A stretch of DNA of 64,000 nt from Bacillota bacterium (GCA_023443025.1 JAEZWM010000016.1:6295-70294), one strand, 5' to 3'. Positions 36,199 to 45,376 are shown, numbered from the stretch's first letter. The notes: a model not told the origin generated them from the letters alone. Numbers and translations: made by a program.

Positions 36199-36227
36199 TT
36201 GACATAAAAGCATATCGTTAGTATACT
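36199..36227 (+). promoter_or_regulatory. Promoter of the DUF3793-flavodoxin operon
   Basis: TTGACA at 36199-36204, 17 bases, TATACT at 36222-36227: a near-consensus sigma-A promoter. Confidence 0.85.
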
Positions 36228-36233
36228 CTAACT

Positions 36234-36250
36234 ATGATAATGATTATCAT
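36234..36250 (+). promoter_or_regulatory. Fur box
   Basis: ATGATAAT-G-ATTATCAT is a perfect 8-1-8 palindrome and matches the 7-1-7 Fur consensus TGATAATnATTATCA exactly. It covers the expected transcription start, so iron-loaded Fur would block transcription. The regulator gene is not in the window. Confidence 0.9.
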
Positions 36251-36268
36251 TTAAGCAAAGGTGATTGT

Positions 36269-36847
36269 ATGGAACCCTATTTGATTAATTGTTGTGCTCC
36301 TACACTGGCTGGTAAAAAGGTTGCTAACATGTTTACTATTAGAGATGATAAAACAATAATTAGAAAAAAAGTATCTCTTTGGAATAAGAAGCTTGAGTCA
36401 CTAGGAATTAAAATATTAATTCTAAAACAAACCACAACTAGTTCGCTAGTATATGTATACAGTGAAGAAAAATTAATGAACATACTAAAAAATATAGAAA
36501 TACTTGAGTTTTTACATAGTTTAGGGTATGAGCACGACGATTTACCAAAAATTATAGAAAGAATAAAATTAAACCTAAGAAAGTCTAAGGATTTCCCGCA
36601 TGAAATCGGACTTCTCCTGGGCTACCCTATAAAAGACGTAAAGGGATTTATTGAGAATAGAGGTAAATCATTTTCTAAATCCGGACACTGGAAAGTGTAT
36701 GGAGATTGCGAAAATGCCGAGCAGACTTTTTTTGAATATAAAAGATGCCGTAGTTGTTTTATGGAACTTTACTGTCAGGGGTATAACTGTTTAGAGATTA
36801 TCGAGAAGTATAACTCAGGTAGGCATTCTGATTATTTGCTAAAATAA
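36269..36847 (+). CDS. DUF3793 family protein
   Basis: 192 residues, starting YLINCCAPTLAGKKVANMF and carrying a C-terminal cysteine-rich end (CENAEQ, CRSCFMELYCQGYNC). The conserved GLLLGYPIKDVKGFI segment identifies DUF3793, whose function is unknown. It is the first gene behind a perfect Fur box and is followed by flavodoxin, so a role in the low-iron switch of electron carriers is likely. The clustered cysteines could bind metal; this is inference. Confidence 0.85.
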   Translation: MEPYLINCCAPTLAGKKVANMFTIRDDKTIIRKKVSLWNKKLESLGIKILILKQTTTSSLVYVYSEEKLMNILKNIEILEFLHSLGYEHDDLPKIIERIKLNLRKSKDFPHEIGLLLGYPIKDVKGFIENRGKSFSKSGHWKVYGDCENAEQTFFEYKRCRSCFMELYCQGYNCLEIIEKYNSGRHSDYLLK

Positions 36848-36891
36848 AATCATTATTAAGTAACTTATTATAATTAATATTGGAGGTTGTA

Positions 36892-37320
36892 ATGACTAAA
36901 GTTGCAGTAGTATACTGGACGGGAACAGGAAACACCGAGGCTATGGCAAATGCCGTAGTTGAAGGGGTTAAAAGTACAGGTGCTGAAGTAGAGCTGATTT
37001 TCTCAGATGATTTCAATTCGTTTATGATGAACGACTATGACAGTATAGGTTTCGGCTGCCCTGCGATGGGCGACGAAGTACTTGAAGAGATGAGTTTTGA
37101 ACCGATGTTTACTGATTGTGAAGCGGATCTTAAGGATAGAAAAATTGCAATCTTTGGTTCATACGAATGGAATAATGGTGAATGGATGGAGGATTGGGAA
37201 AAGAGATGTATCGATGCAGGTGCAAATCTTATTTACCCACCACTGCCTGCTTATGATAATCCGGATGAAGAAGCACTTACAAAGTGTAAAGAACTTGGAA
37301 CTGCACTAGGTTCCGTATAA
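36892..37320 (+). CDS. Flavodoxin
   Basis: 142 residues from the ATG at 36892 (SD ggagg). The FMN phosphate loop TGTGNTEAMA is at 10-19, with FGCPAMGDEVLEE and FGSYEWNNGEWMEDW supplying the flanking aromatic loops. It is a low-potential one-electron carrier replacing ferredoxin when iron is short, which agrees with the Fur box upstream. Second gene of the unit, followed by a terminator. Confidence 0.93.
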   Translation: MTKVAVVYWTGTGNTEAMANAVVEGVKSTGAEVELIFSDDFNSFMMNDYDSIGFGCPAMGDEVLEEMSFEPMFTDCEADLKDRKIAIFGSYEWNNGEWMEDWEKRCIDAGANLIYPPLPAYDNPDEEALTKCKELGTALGSV

Positions 37321-37358
37321 ATTAGATATTAGCTACTATAATTTACTCATATACCCAT

Positions 37359-37396
37359 AAAAAGAGTTGTAACAGAATTTTGTTACGCTCTTTTTA
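37359..37396 (+). terminator. Terminator after flavodoxin
   Basis: aaaagag..gtaaca pairs with tgttac.ctcttttt, with a small internal mismatch, and ends in T residues. Confidence 0.7.
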
Positions 37397-37478
37397 TTTG
37401 TAGGGATAACTACATAGCATAATGTGTAAGTAATGGGGTATAATAAAATGTATAATTTATTAATATAGGAGTATTTTT

Positions 37479-38228
37479 ATGAGTGAAAACAAAACCAAAC
37501 CTGGAGAATATTCTCTGATTGAGTTTCTGGCATCGCTAGATAAAAAGCGAAGCTATGAAGCTAATATTTTAATGGAATTGATGACGAAAATTACAAAATC
37601 AAAACCTGTGCTTTGGGGTCCTTCTATAATTGGATTTGGAATCATGCATTATAAATATGAAAGTGGTAGAGAAGGTAATAATCCAGTTCTAGCATTTAGT
37701 CCGAGGAAAAGTAGACTTACTATTTACTTTTCAGAAGGATTTGACAATTACGGTGATGAACTTAGTAGATTAGGAAAATTTAAAACAAGTGTTTCATGTT
37801 TATATATAAATAAATTACCTGATATCAATCTAAAAGTACTTCAAGAAATGCTTGAGAAATCTTATGATAATAAAGTCGTATCTAAGAAACCCAAAAATCT
37901 CAAGGAGTATTTAGAGAATATTCCCGAAATATCTAAAGATAAATTTGAAGAATTAAGAAAACTTATTAAGAAACATAATCAAGACCTAGAAGAAGTCTTG
38001 AGTTATGGGGTCATAGGATATAGAGTTGGTTCAGGAAAAATAGCCTTTTACGCATCTGCTTGGAAGGATCATTTAGCTATGTACCCACTGCCCAAAGATT
38101 TAAAGCTTGTAGATGAATTAATGCCATATGTTCATGGGAAATCCAGTATATGGTTTAAACTGGATGAAGATTTGCCTGTGGATCTGATAATAAAATACGT
38201 GGATATGAAGATAGCAGAAGTTAAATAA
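37479..38228 (+). CDS. Two DUF1801-like domains in tandem
   Basis: 249 residues. Residues about 8-125 resemble a DUF1801 domain (WGPSIIGFGIMHYKY, VLAFSPRKSRLTIYF). Residues about 155-248 resemble a second, YdhG/Fra-like copy (LEEVLSYGVIGYRVGSGK, KIAFYASAWKDHLAMYPLPK). Single-domain relatives include the Bacillus frataxin-like iron chaperone Fra. Whether both domains are active is unknown. It lies next to the Fur-controlled unit but has its own upstream region without a visible Fur box. Confidence 0.75.
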   Translation: MSENKTKPGEYSLIEFLASLDKKRSYEANILMELMTKITKSKPVLWGPSIIGFGIMHYKYESGREGNNPVLAFSPRKSRLTIYFSEGFDNYGDELSRLGKFKTSVSCLYINKLPDINLKVLQEMLEKSYDNKVVSKKPKNLKEYLENIPEISKDKFEELRKLIKKHNQDLEEVLSYGVIGYRVGSGKIAFYASAWKDHLAMYPLPKDLKLVDELMPYVHGKSSIWFKLDEDLPVDLIIKYVDMKIAEVK

Positions 38229-38246
38229 AAAGGAGTGTTGATATTA

Positions 38247-39680
38247 TTGAAATCTGAAAATTGGTCTGATGTAATAAAAAATTTTTATGACATAAGTAAA
38301 ATCCCGAGATGTAGCGGTAATGAGAAAGAACTATCCAACTATTTATTCGATAGGTTTAAATCACAGGCATTAGAAGTATACCAAGACGATAACTATAATT
38401 TAATAGTTAAAAAGCCTGGTTCAAAAGGTTATGAAAAAAGCGAAGTCACTGCACTTCAAGCACATATGGATATGGTATGTGAATCTGAAGAAACAATAAA
38501 TTTTGATTTTGAAAATGATCCAATTCCAATAAAAAGTGTAAATGGATGGTTGTGCACCGGGAAAACAACAAGTCTGGGAGCAGATAACGGGATAGGGGTA
38601 GCAATGATGATGAGCTTGTTAGAAGATAAAACTGCAATTCACCCTCCACTCGAAATGATTTTCACAACTGAAGAAGAAACTACTTTTACTGGTGTTAATT
38701 CTCTTGAGGCTGAGGGAATTAATTCTACCCGAGTTATAAACTTGGACCATTCTAGCGAAGATTCCATTGTTTGCGGATCGGCGGGTGGTGTGCTCGTTGA
38801 TGTATACTGCCATCTTGATAGTGTGGATATTGGAAAAGAAAATAAGACCTACCATTTATCTATCAAGGGAATTATAGGGGGTCACTCAGGTCAGGATATT
38901 GAAAAAGGCAGGGCAAATGCTATTAAAATATTGAGAAGTATACTCTATAAGATGCCGTCGGATATTGTACCTCTCTCAATAAACGCAGGGAATAATTATA
39001 ATGCAATACCTAGGGATGCAAGTTTTTATTTTGCTGTAGATGAAAGTTCAATTGCACACATTCAGTCCTCAATAGACAGTGTAGTAGAAGAAATCAGTGA
39101 AAAGTATTCTGAGGATTTAGTGGTAGAGCTTGTCTTAAGTGATGCTGAATTTAATAGTGGTTTTAGCGTTGAAACATTATTGAAAGTTTTAAACTATCTA
39201 ATTTTAACCCCCATGGGTATCAATACAATGGAAGCAAAGCTACCAGGTGTTGTCAGCTCTTCTTCAAATCTTGGAAAGATAAGACATAAAGAGAATTACC
39301 TGATTTTCAGTTCAGAGATTAGAGGAGCGTATAATTTCGAAATTGAAGAACTGGTTAATAAAATTTGTCATATTGTGGATACATTAGGTTTTAATATAGA
39401 TACTTCCGGATACTATCCTCCATGGACTTATAATTCAGAATCAGAATTATTAAAGACCGTAATAAAGGTTTATGAAAAGCACATGGGATATACTCCAAAA
39501 ATTACAGCACTACATGCCGGTCTTGAAGCAGGTGTTTTATCACAAAAGTTGGGTACAAATGAAATCATTAGTATAGGGCCTAATATAAAAAATTTACACT
39601 CTCCGCTTGAAAGCGTTGAGATAAATTCCATAGATAAGATATACAGTATTCTAAAAGATATCTTATCCGATCTAAAATGA
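38247..39680 (+). CDS. pepD: Aminoacyl-histidine dipeptidase PepD (M20C)
   Basis: 477 residues from the TTG at 38247; the SD aaaggag is 11 bases upstream, while the GTG at 38235 lies inside it. Metal and catalytic segments are LQAHMDMVCE, LGADNGIGVAM, FTTEEETTF and INLDHSSED; GGHSGQDIEKGRANAIKIL is the dimerisation-domain motif. It is a zinc dipeptidase releasing histidine or other residues from dipeptides. It is followed by another M20 enzyme. Confidence 0.92.
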   Translation: MKSENWSDVIKNFYDISKIPRCSGNEKELSNYLFDRFKSQALEVYQDDNYNLIVKKPGSKGYEKSEVTALQAHMDMVCESEETINFDFENDPIPIKSVNGWLCTGKTTSLGADNGIGVAMMMSLLEDKTAIHPPLEMIFTTEEETTFTGVNSLEAEGINSTRVINLDHSSEDSIVCGSAGGVLVDVYCHLDSVDIGKENKTYHLSIKGIIGGHSGQDIEKGRANAIKILRSILYKMPSDIVPLSINAGNNYNAIPRDASFYFAVDESSIAHIQSSIDSVVEEISEKYSEDLVVELVLSDAEFNSGFSVETLLKVLNYLILTPMGINTMEAKLPGVVSSSSNLGKIRHKENYLIFSSEIRGAYNFEIEELVNKICHIVDTLGFNIDTSGYYPPWTYNSESELLKTVIKVYEKHMGYTPKITALHAGLEAGVLSQKLGTNEIISIGPNIKNLHSPLESVEINSIDKIYSILKDILSDLK

Positions 39681-39698
39681 AATAGAAAGGGGATGAAC

Positions 39699-40877
39699 AT
39701 GGATATAATTCAAATTGTAAAAAAATATGAAGATGAGATTATCAAAAATAGACGACATCTTCATAAGATTCCTGAGCTGGGGTTAAACCTTCCTAAAACC
39801 TCCGCCTTTGTGATGGAACAGCTAGATTCGCTTGGTATTGAATATGAATTCTACGAAGACATAACAGCGGTTGTAGGATTGATTAAAGGGTCAAAAAATG
39901 GAAAGACCATAGCACTCAGAGCGGATATGGATGCACTTCCTGTCATGGAAGAGACAGGACTTGAGTTTGCTTCAAAGAACGAAAACATGCATGCTTGTGG
40001 GCATGATGCTCATACTGCTATGCTTCTTGGGGCGGCAAGAGTATTAAATGATATGAAGAGTGGACTTTCAGGTAACGTAAAACTCTTGTTCCAACCGGGT
40101 GAGGAATTTCCTGGTGGAGCAAAACCTATGATTGAGAGGGGAGCACTTAAAAATCCTGATGTAGACGCAGTAATCGGGCTACATGCAGGCACTATTAACC
40201 CTACTGTTCCTAAAGGCTCTATTGGAATAGGTTATGGAGCTCTTATGGCTTCTATGGATAGGTTTTATGTAAAAGTGAAAGGTAAAGGGGGTCATGGAGC
40301 ATATCCTCAAAATACAGTTGACTCAATTTCTATCGCCTGTGAAATCGTAGGGGCAATCAATAAAATTGTCTCCAGAGAAGTAAGTGCAACAGAACCTGCT
40401 GTACTATCGGTAACAAGGATTAACGGAGGATTTAATCAGAATATTCTTCCGGATGATGTTGAAATTGAAGGGACAACAAGAGCAACCAACGAGGATGTTA
40501 GACAGCATTTAGCCAAACGGATTGAAGAAATTTCCGGAGGCATTGCCTCTTCATTTGGTGCGGAAATAGAATTTGAAATGGATTTTAAATATCCGGTTTT
40601 AATCAATAATCCGGATTTTACAGAAAAGTTTAAGGAATCTGCACTTAAAGTACTGCCTGAGGAAAAGATAATAACAATCAAAAAACCTATTATGGGCGGT
40701 GAAGATATGGCAGAATTTTTAAGGGAAGTACCCGGAACTTACTTCTTTTTAGCAAATCCTAAGCTAAATGAAAATCCTTACCCACACCACAATTCAAAAT
40801 TTGACTTAGATGAGTCCTTATTCTATCTTGGTTCATCACTATTAGTACAGACGGCAATTGACTTTTTAAATGAATAA
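39699..40877 (+). CDS. M20 family amidohydrolase (N-acyl amino acid hydrolase type)
   Basis: 392 residues from the ATG at 39699 (aaagggg six bases upstream). Markers are HKIPELGLNLPKT, LRADMDALPVMEETG, HACGHDAHTAMLLGAA, FQPGEEFPGGAKPMIE and GLHAG. This is the M20D group (hippurate/IAA-amino acid hydrolase-like), cleaving N-acyl amino acids or short peptides. It is 11 bases upstream of the DUF3100 membrane genes, suggesting that these import its substrate or export its product. Confidence 0.9.
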   Translation: MDIIQIVKKYEDEIIKNRRHLHKIPELGLNLPKTSAFVMEQLDSLGIEYEFYEDITAVVGLIKGSKNGKTIALRADMDALPVMEETGLEFASKNENMHACGHDAHTAMLLGAARVLNDMKSGLSGNVKLLFQPGEEFPGGAKPMIERGALKNPDVDAVIGLHAGTINPTVPKGSIGIGYGALMASMDRFYVKVKGKGGHGAYPQNTVDSISIACEIVGAINKIVSREVSATEPAVLSVTRINGGFNQNILPDDVEIEGTTRATNEDVRQHLAKRIEEISGGIASSFGAEIEFEMDFKYPVLINNPDFTEKFKESALKVLPEEKIITIKKPIMGGEDMAEFLREVPGTYFFLANPKLNENPYPHHNSKFDLDESLFYLGSSLLVQTAIDFLNE

Positions 40878-40888
40878 AGGAGAAGATA

Positions 40889-41692
40889 ATGCGAAATATT
40901 AAACTACATGTTATAGTTCTTATACTTGTAATTATTGCAGAGTTTATAGGTCCTTTTAGGGCTCAAGTTGGAGTAGGAACTGTTGTACTGCTACCGATGC
41001 TCTATGCTTTGATACTTGGTATTTTAACGACGCCAAAGTTCGCGAAAATTGCAGGTGAAAAAGAGATGGAAGATGCAGGCAGTCTTATAGGAGTTACACT
41101 TATGCTGCTTATGGCAAAGTATGGTACTACAATCGGACCGAGTATACCTGTTATTATAAAATCTAGTCCTGCACTTATACTTCAGGAATTAGGAAATATT
41201 GGAACGGTTCTTTTAGGTGTACCTATTGCTGTATTTTTAGGATTAAAAAGAGAGTCCATTGGGGCTGCACATTCAATTGCAAGAGAACCTAATGTTGCCC
41301 TTATAGGCGAGAGATATGGACTTGATTCGCCTGAAGGAGAGGGAGTACTTGGAGTTTATATTATTGGAACAGTTTTTGGTACAGTATTTATAGGTTTATT
41401 AGCATCTATTCTAGCAGCTTACTCACCTCTACACCCCTATGCATTAGCTATGGCTTCAGGAGTTGGATCTGCCAGCATGATGACTGCTTCAGTCGGATCA
41501 TTATCCGAAATGTTCCCACAAATGGCGACAGAGCTTCAAGCATTTGGTGCATCCAGTAACCTACTTTCAGGTCTTGATGGGATTTATATGTCAATCTGGA
41601 TAGCACTACCACTTGCAGAATGGTTGTACAAGAGAATGTATAAGATTAAATACGGGATAGATCCGGTTGAAATTACGGATAAGGAGGCGTAG
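40889..41692 (+). CDS. DUF3100-like integral membrane protein
   Basis: 267 residues with about seven or eight membrane segments. Segments such as GPFRAQVGVGTVVLLPMLYA and ASGVGSASMMTASVGSLSEM recall two-part anion or malonate-type carriers. The DUF3100 assignment is by recall of the N-terminal pattern. It lies between an M20 hydrolase and a smaller membrane gene two bases downstream, so the two are probably subunits of one transporter. Confidence 0.7.
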   Translation: MRNIKLHVIVLILVIIAEFIGPFRAQVGVGTVVLLPMLYALILGILTTPKFAKIAGEKEMEDAGSLIGVTLMLLMAKYGTTIGPSIPVIIKSSPALILQELGNIGTVLLGVPIAVFLGLKRESIGAAHSIAREPNVALIGERYGLDSPEGEGVLGVYIIGTVFGTVFIGLLASILAAYSPLHPYALAMASGVGSASMMTASVGSLSEMFPQMATELQAFGASSNLLSGLDGIYMSIWIALPLAEWLYKRMYKIKYGIDPVEITDKEA

Positions 41693-41693
41693 G

Positions 41694-42140
41694 ATGAAAT
41701 TAAAAGATTCACTAATCGTACTATTGATAACAGCATTTATGACATTGGTTGGAAATTTGGTTGGATCTAAAATATCCCCAATAGAAGCATTGCCCGGGAT
41801 TCTAATCCTTGTAGGAGTATCCTTTATTGGAATAGCCCTGGCTAAATTATTACCAATTAAAATTCCTTCAGTTGCTTATATAGTTACACTTGCAACCATT
41901 ATGACCATACCGGGCTTTCCTTTTTCAGAGCAGATTTCCGAATTAACCGGAAAAGTAAACTTCTTAGCTTTGACTACGCCTATTCTTGCGTATGCCGGAA
42001 TTTATACAGGAAGAAATCTAGATGGTTTAAAGAAAACCGGATGGAAGATTGCATTGGTTTCTCTATTTGTTATGCTTGGAACCTATGTTGGATCGGCAAT
42101 TATAGCCCAAGTAATTTTAAAACTGATAAATATTATATAA
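41694..42140 (+). CDS. Small integral membrane protein, partner of the DUF3100 protein
   Basis: 148 residues from the ATG at 41694 with a strong SD (aaggagg). About four or five membrane segments are present, with SKISPIEALPGILILVGVSF and LTTPILAYAGIYTGRNLD. It starts one base after the upstream stop, so it is translationally coupled. No family name is recognised with confidence; a second transporter subunit is the likely role. Confidence 0.65.
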   Translation: MKLKDSLIVLLITAFMTLVGNLVGSKISPIEALPGILILVGVSFIGIALAKLLPIKIPSVAYIVTLATIMTIPGFPFSEQISELTGKVNFLALTTPILAYAGIYTGRNLDGLKKTGWKIALVSLFVMLGTYVGSAIIAQVILKLINII

Positions 42141-42216
42141 AACTGTAATATTAATTTAGAATAATAAGTTTAAATTTTACATTTATTTTAAATCCAAGAC
42201 CCAGGAAATATACATG

Positions 42217-42245
42217 ATGACATGCAAATGTTTTCATGTTATAAT
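42217..42245 (+). promoter_or_regulatory. Promoter for the EF-G paralogue
   Basis: ATGACA at 42217-42222, 17 bases, TATAAT at 42240-42245, about 50 bases before the TTG start. Confidence 0.6.
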
Positions 42246-42296
42246 AATAAGCGTGAGATTTAAATTATTATGATAATTTAGTTAGGGGGAAATAAG

Positions 42297-44357
42297 TTGA
42301 AAGCTTATAGTACAGAAAAAATTAGAAATTTAGCATTAGTAGGACATAGTGGGTCCGGAAAAACATCACTAGTTGAAGCTTTACTTTTTAACACCGGAGC
42401 AATAAAGAGAAAAGGTAGAGTGGAAGACGGAAATACAGTATCAGACTTTACAAAAGAGGAAACTAGTAAAGGGATTTCCATGTCAACATCAGTAATTCCT
42501 ATAGAATATAAAGACATGAAGATAAACCTAATTGACACACCGGGTTACTTTGATTTTGTTGGCGAAATCAGCGGAGCGCTTAGAGCAGCTGAAGCTGCAC
42601 TACTTGTTTTGGATGCATCTGCAGGAATCGAAGTAGGAACTGAAAAAGTCTGGGAATATTGTGAGAGAATCAGCTTACCTAGAGTTATATTTGTTAATAA
42701 GATGGAAAAAGAAAATGTTAACTTTGCAAAAGTTGTAAGCGATCTTCATATAGATTTTGGTAAAAAGGTTATACCATTTACAATAACACTTGGAGAAGGT
42801 GAAGGATTTACCGGATTAATTGATGTATTAAATAAAAAAGCCTATGAATATAAAGACGGTACTAGAACCGAAGTTCCAATTCCTGAAAATAGATTAGATG
42901 AAGTCGACGTAGTTTTCACAGAGATCACTGAAGTAGTTGCGGAAACAGACGATGATCTTATGGAAAAATACTTTGCCGGAGAAGAATTTACTCATGAAGA
43001 GTTTATGAATGGAGTTACTGCAGCACTTCTTGAAGGAACAGCAGTACCTCTAATTGCTGGTTCTGCAGAAACAGGTGCAGGTCTTGACATACTACTTGAT
43101 ACCATCATAGATTATATGCCTGCTCCAAACGATGAAAGAGCAAATATCGGATTTAGAATAGAAGAAGGTAATGAAAGAAAAATTGATGTTAATGAACCTT
43201 TCTCAGGAGTTGTATTCAAGACTATAATAGACCCATTCGTCGGTAAGATATCTCTATTTAAAGTGGTTTCCGGAAAAATCACTAAGGATTCTGAAATCTA
43301 CAATGCTTCAAAGGATGAAACGGAAAAAATCGGTGGACTTTTCCATCTTAGAGGAAAAACTCAGATGGAAACAAATGAAGTTGTAGCAGGGGACATAGGA
43401 GCGATCTCCAAGCTTAATAAGACAGAAACAGGAGATACATTAAGCAGTAAATCAGATAAAACTCTTTACAAGAGAATCAAGTATCCGGCACCAAATCTAT
43501 ACTTTGCTATAGAGCCAAAATCTAAGAATGACGAGGATAAAATTGGTCCTGCACTTCAAAGAATACAAGAAGAAGACCCTACCTTTATTTCAGTAAGAAA
43601 TGTAGAAACAAAGCAGCTAACAATAGGTGGACAGGGTAATGTTCAACTACAATCCGTAATAGATAGACTTAAAGATGAATTTGGCGTAGAAGTTCAAACC
43701 ATTCCACTAAGAATTGCTTATAGAGAAACTATCAAAGGTAAATCAGATGTTCAAGGAAGACATAAGAAGCAATCCGGTGGAGCAGGACAGTATGGTGATG
43801 TTCATGTAAGATTTGAACCTAGTGCTGAAGAGTTTGAGTTTACTGAAGAGGTATTTGGTGGTTCTGTTCCAAGAAACTTCTTCCCTGCAGTAGAGAAAGG
43901 TATAAGAGAATCACTAGAAAAAGGAGTTCTGGCAGGTTATCCCGTTGTTAATATAAAAGCTACTCTATATGATGGTTCTTATCACCCTGTAGATTCAAAC
44001 GAGATGGCATTCAAAATAGCTGCATCCATGGCATTCAAAAAAGGTATGGAAGAAGCACAACCAATACTTCTAGAGCCTATAATGAAAGTAGAAGTTAATA
44101 TCCCTGAGGATTACATGGGAGATGTTATGGGAGATATGAATAAAAGACGTGGCAGAATCTTAGGTATGGAGCCACAAGAAGATGGATCTCAGCTTGTTAT
44201 AGCTGAAGCTCCACACTCAGAGCTATTCGAATATTCAATAGATTTAAGGTCAATGACACAGGCAAGAGGAAACTTCACCATGGAATTTGAAAGGTATGAA
44301 GAGGTTCCACAAATGATTGCCGATAAGATAATTGAAGAAGCTAAAGAAGAAGAATAA
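42297..44357 (+). CDS. Elongation factor G-like GTPase (EF-G paralogue)
   Basis: 686 residues from a TTG start with SD ggggga. The P-loop is GHSGSGKT rather than AHIDAGKT of canonical EF-G; DTPGYFDFVGE is G3 and NKME stands where NKMD is usual. Domains II-V follow, with RHKKQSGGAGQYGDVHVRFEP and GYPVVNIKATLYDGSYHPVDS. It stands alone, not in the rpsL-rpsG-fusA cluster. The role may be translocation, ribosome recycling or a specialised variant. Promoter and terminator make it monocistronic. Confidence 0.88.
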   Translation: MKAYSTEKIRNLALVGHSGSGKTSLVEALLFNTGAIKRKGRVEDGNTVSDFTKEETSKGISMSTSVIPIEYKDMKINLIDTPGYFDFVGEISGALRAAEAALLVLDASAGIEVGTEKVWEYCERISLPRVIFVNKMEKENVNFAKVVSDLHIDFGKKVIPFTITLGEGEGFTGLIDVLNKKAYEYKDGTRTEVPIPENRLDEVDVVFTEITEVVAETDDDLMEKYFAGEEFTHEEFMNGVTAALLEGTAVPLIAGSAETGAGLDILLDTIIDYMPAPNDERANIGFRIEEGNERKIDVNEPFSGVVFKTIIDPFVGKISLFKVVSGKITKDSEIYNASKDETEKIGGLFHLRGKTQMETNEVVAGDIGAISKLNKTETGDTLSSKSDKTLYKRIKYPAPNLYFAIEPKSKNDEDKIGPALQRIQEEDPTFISVRNVETKQLTIGGQGNVQLQSVIDRLKDEFGVEVQTIPLRIAYRETIKGKSDVQGRHKKQSGGAGQYGDVHVRFEPSAEEFEFTEEVFGGSVPRNFFPAVEKGIRESLEKGVLAGYPVVNIKATLYDGSYHPVDSNEMAFKIAASMAFKKGMEEAQPILLEPIMKVEVNIPEDYMGDVMGDMNKRRGRILGMEPQEDGSQLVIAEAPHSELFEYSIDLRSMTQARGNFTMEFERYEEVPQMIADKIIEEAKEEE

Positions 44358-44358
44358 A

Positions 44359-44387
44359 AAGTGGCCCCTATTTGCATAGGGGCTATT
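44359..44387 (+). terminator. Terminator after the EF-G paralogue
   Basis: gtggcccctat and ataggggctat pair with one G-U around ttgc, followed by a T-rich stretch. Confidence 0.8.
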
Positions 44388-44464
44388 ATTTATAAAGATA
44401 TACTTGTACTTATCGCTATTTCATTGTATCATTAAAGTATGTTGATTAATGGTGGTGAAAAAAT

Positions 44465-45373
44465 ATGAAAGATAATGATATAAATAAAAACAATAATGAT
44501 ATTAATAATAAAGATAATGTAGAAATAAATGATGAATCTAAAAGTGAACTGGTAGTGCAGGAGAGTACTGATATAGAAGAATATGAAAAAGATAATCAGG
44601 AAACGAAACTTCTAAACACTATCGATGAACCTGATGAGGTGTTACCTGCAGAAGTACAGGAACATTCAAATATACCTCAGCCCAATGATTCAGAAGTGTC
44701 TGAAGAAGGTTCTACTGAATCAGAAACTACTATAGAAGAAACGACATATATAGAGGCTCCGATTACTGAAGATGAACTTCAGATGCAAGAGGAAGAGGAG
44801 TTAAAGGAAGAACAACAATTCAAAATCGAGCAGACCAAAACTGCAACAAGTAATATATTTGGCAAGTTACTTGGATGTTTGGGGAATGCACTATTTTCAA
44901 TTTTTATCTTAGCGATGGTTTTTGTAATAGTTATGAATGCAGTATCCTTTGTAAAAGGTAAAGAACCTTCCGTTTTTGGATATAAAATGTATGTTATCGG
45001 TGAAGACAGTATGAATCCTACTATTAGGAAGAATGATGCAATTATTGTAAAAGAAACTGACGCAAGTCAACTTCATGTCGGCGATCTCATAACTTATACA
45101 TCAAAAAGCGGGAATGAAGTTATCACAGGATGGGTTACTGAAATCTTTGATAATAATAGACTGGAAGTAAAAAAGAAGATGAGCAGTGATCAATCGGTCA
45201 TAATAGATGGGGTAGCAGTCATCGGATTAGCTACTTACAGAATTGCAAATATGGGTGAATTTATAGAGTTTATTTCCCATCCGATAGGAATAGGTGCAGT
45301 TCTTATAGTCGGGGTAATAATTTATATAATTATGTGGTTGATCGGACGAAGAAGAAGCCATAATATAAACTAG
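44465..45373 (+). CDS. Signal peptidase I-like protein (S26B/SipW type), catalytic His apparently missing
   Basis: 302 residues. A long acidic, low-complexity N-terminal region (1-125) precedes a membrane segment (about 137-162), the S26 domain and a C-terminal membrane segment (272-294). The nucleophile motif is GEDSMNPT (Ser182). The position where SipW-type enzymes have THRVVEI reads TGWVTEI, so the general-base His is Gly222, and the KGDAN region is replaced by KKKMSSDQ. It may be an inactive or repurposed homologue. It is monocistronic. Confidence 0.8.
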   Translation: MKDNDINKNNNDINNKDNVEINDESKSELVVQESTDIEEYEKDNQETKLLNTIDEPDEVLPAEVQEHSNIPQPNDSEVSEEGSTESETTIEETTYIEAPITEDELQMQEEEELKEEQQFKIEQTKTATSNIFGKLLGCLGNALFSIFILAMVFVIVMNAVSFVKGKEPSVFGYKMYVIGEDSMNPTIRKNDAIIVKETDASQLHVGDLITYTSKSGNEVITGWVTEIFDNNRLEVKKKMSSDQSVIIDGVAVIGLATYRIANMGEFIEFISHPIGIGAVLIVGVIIYIIMWLIGRRRSHNIN

Positions 45374-45376
45374 TTT

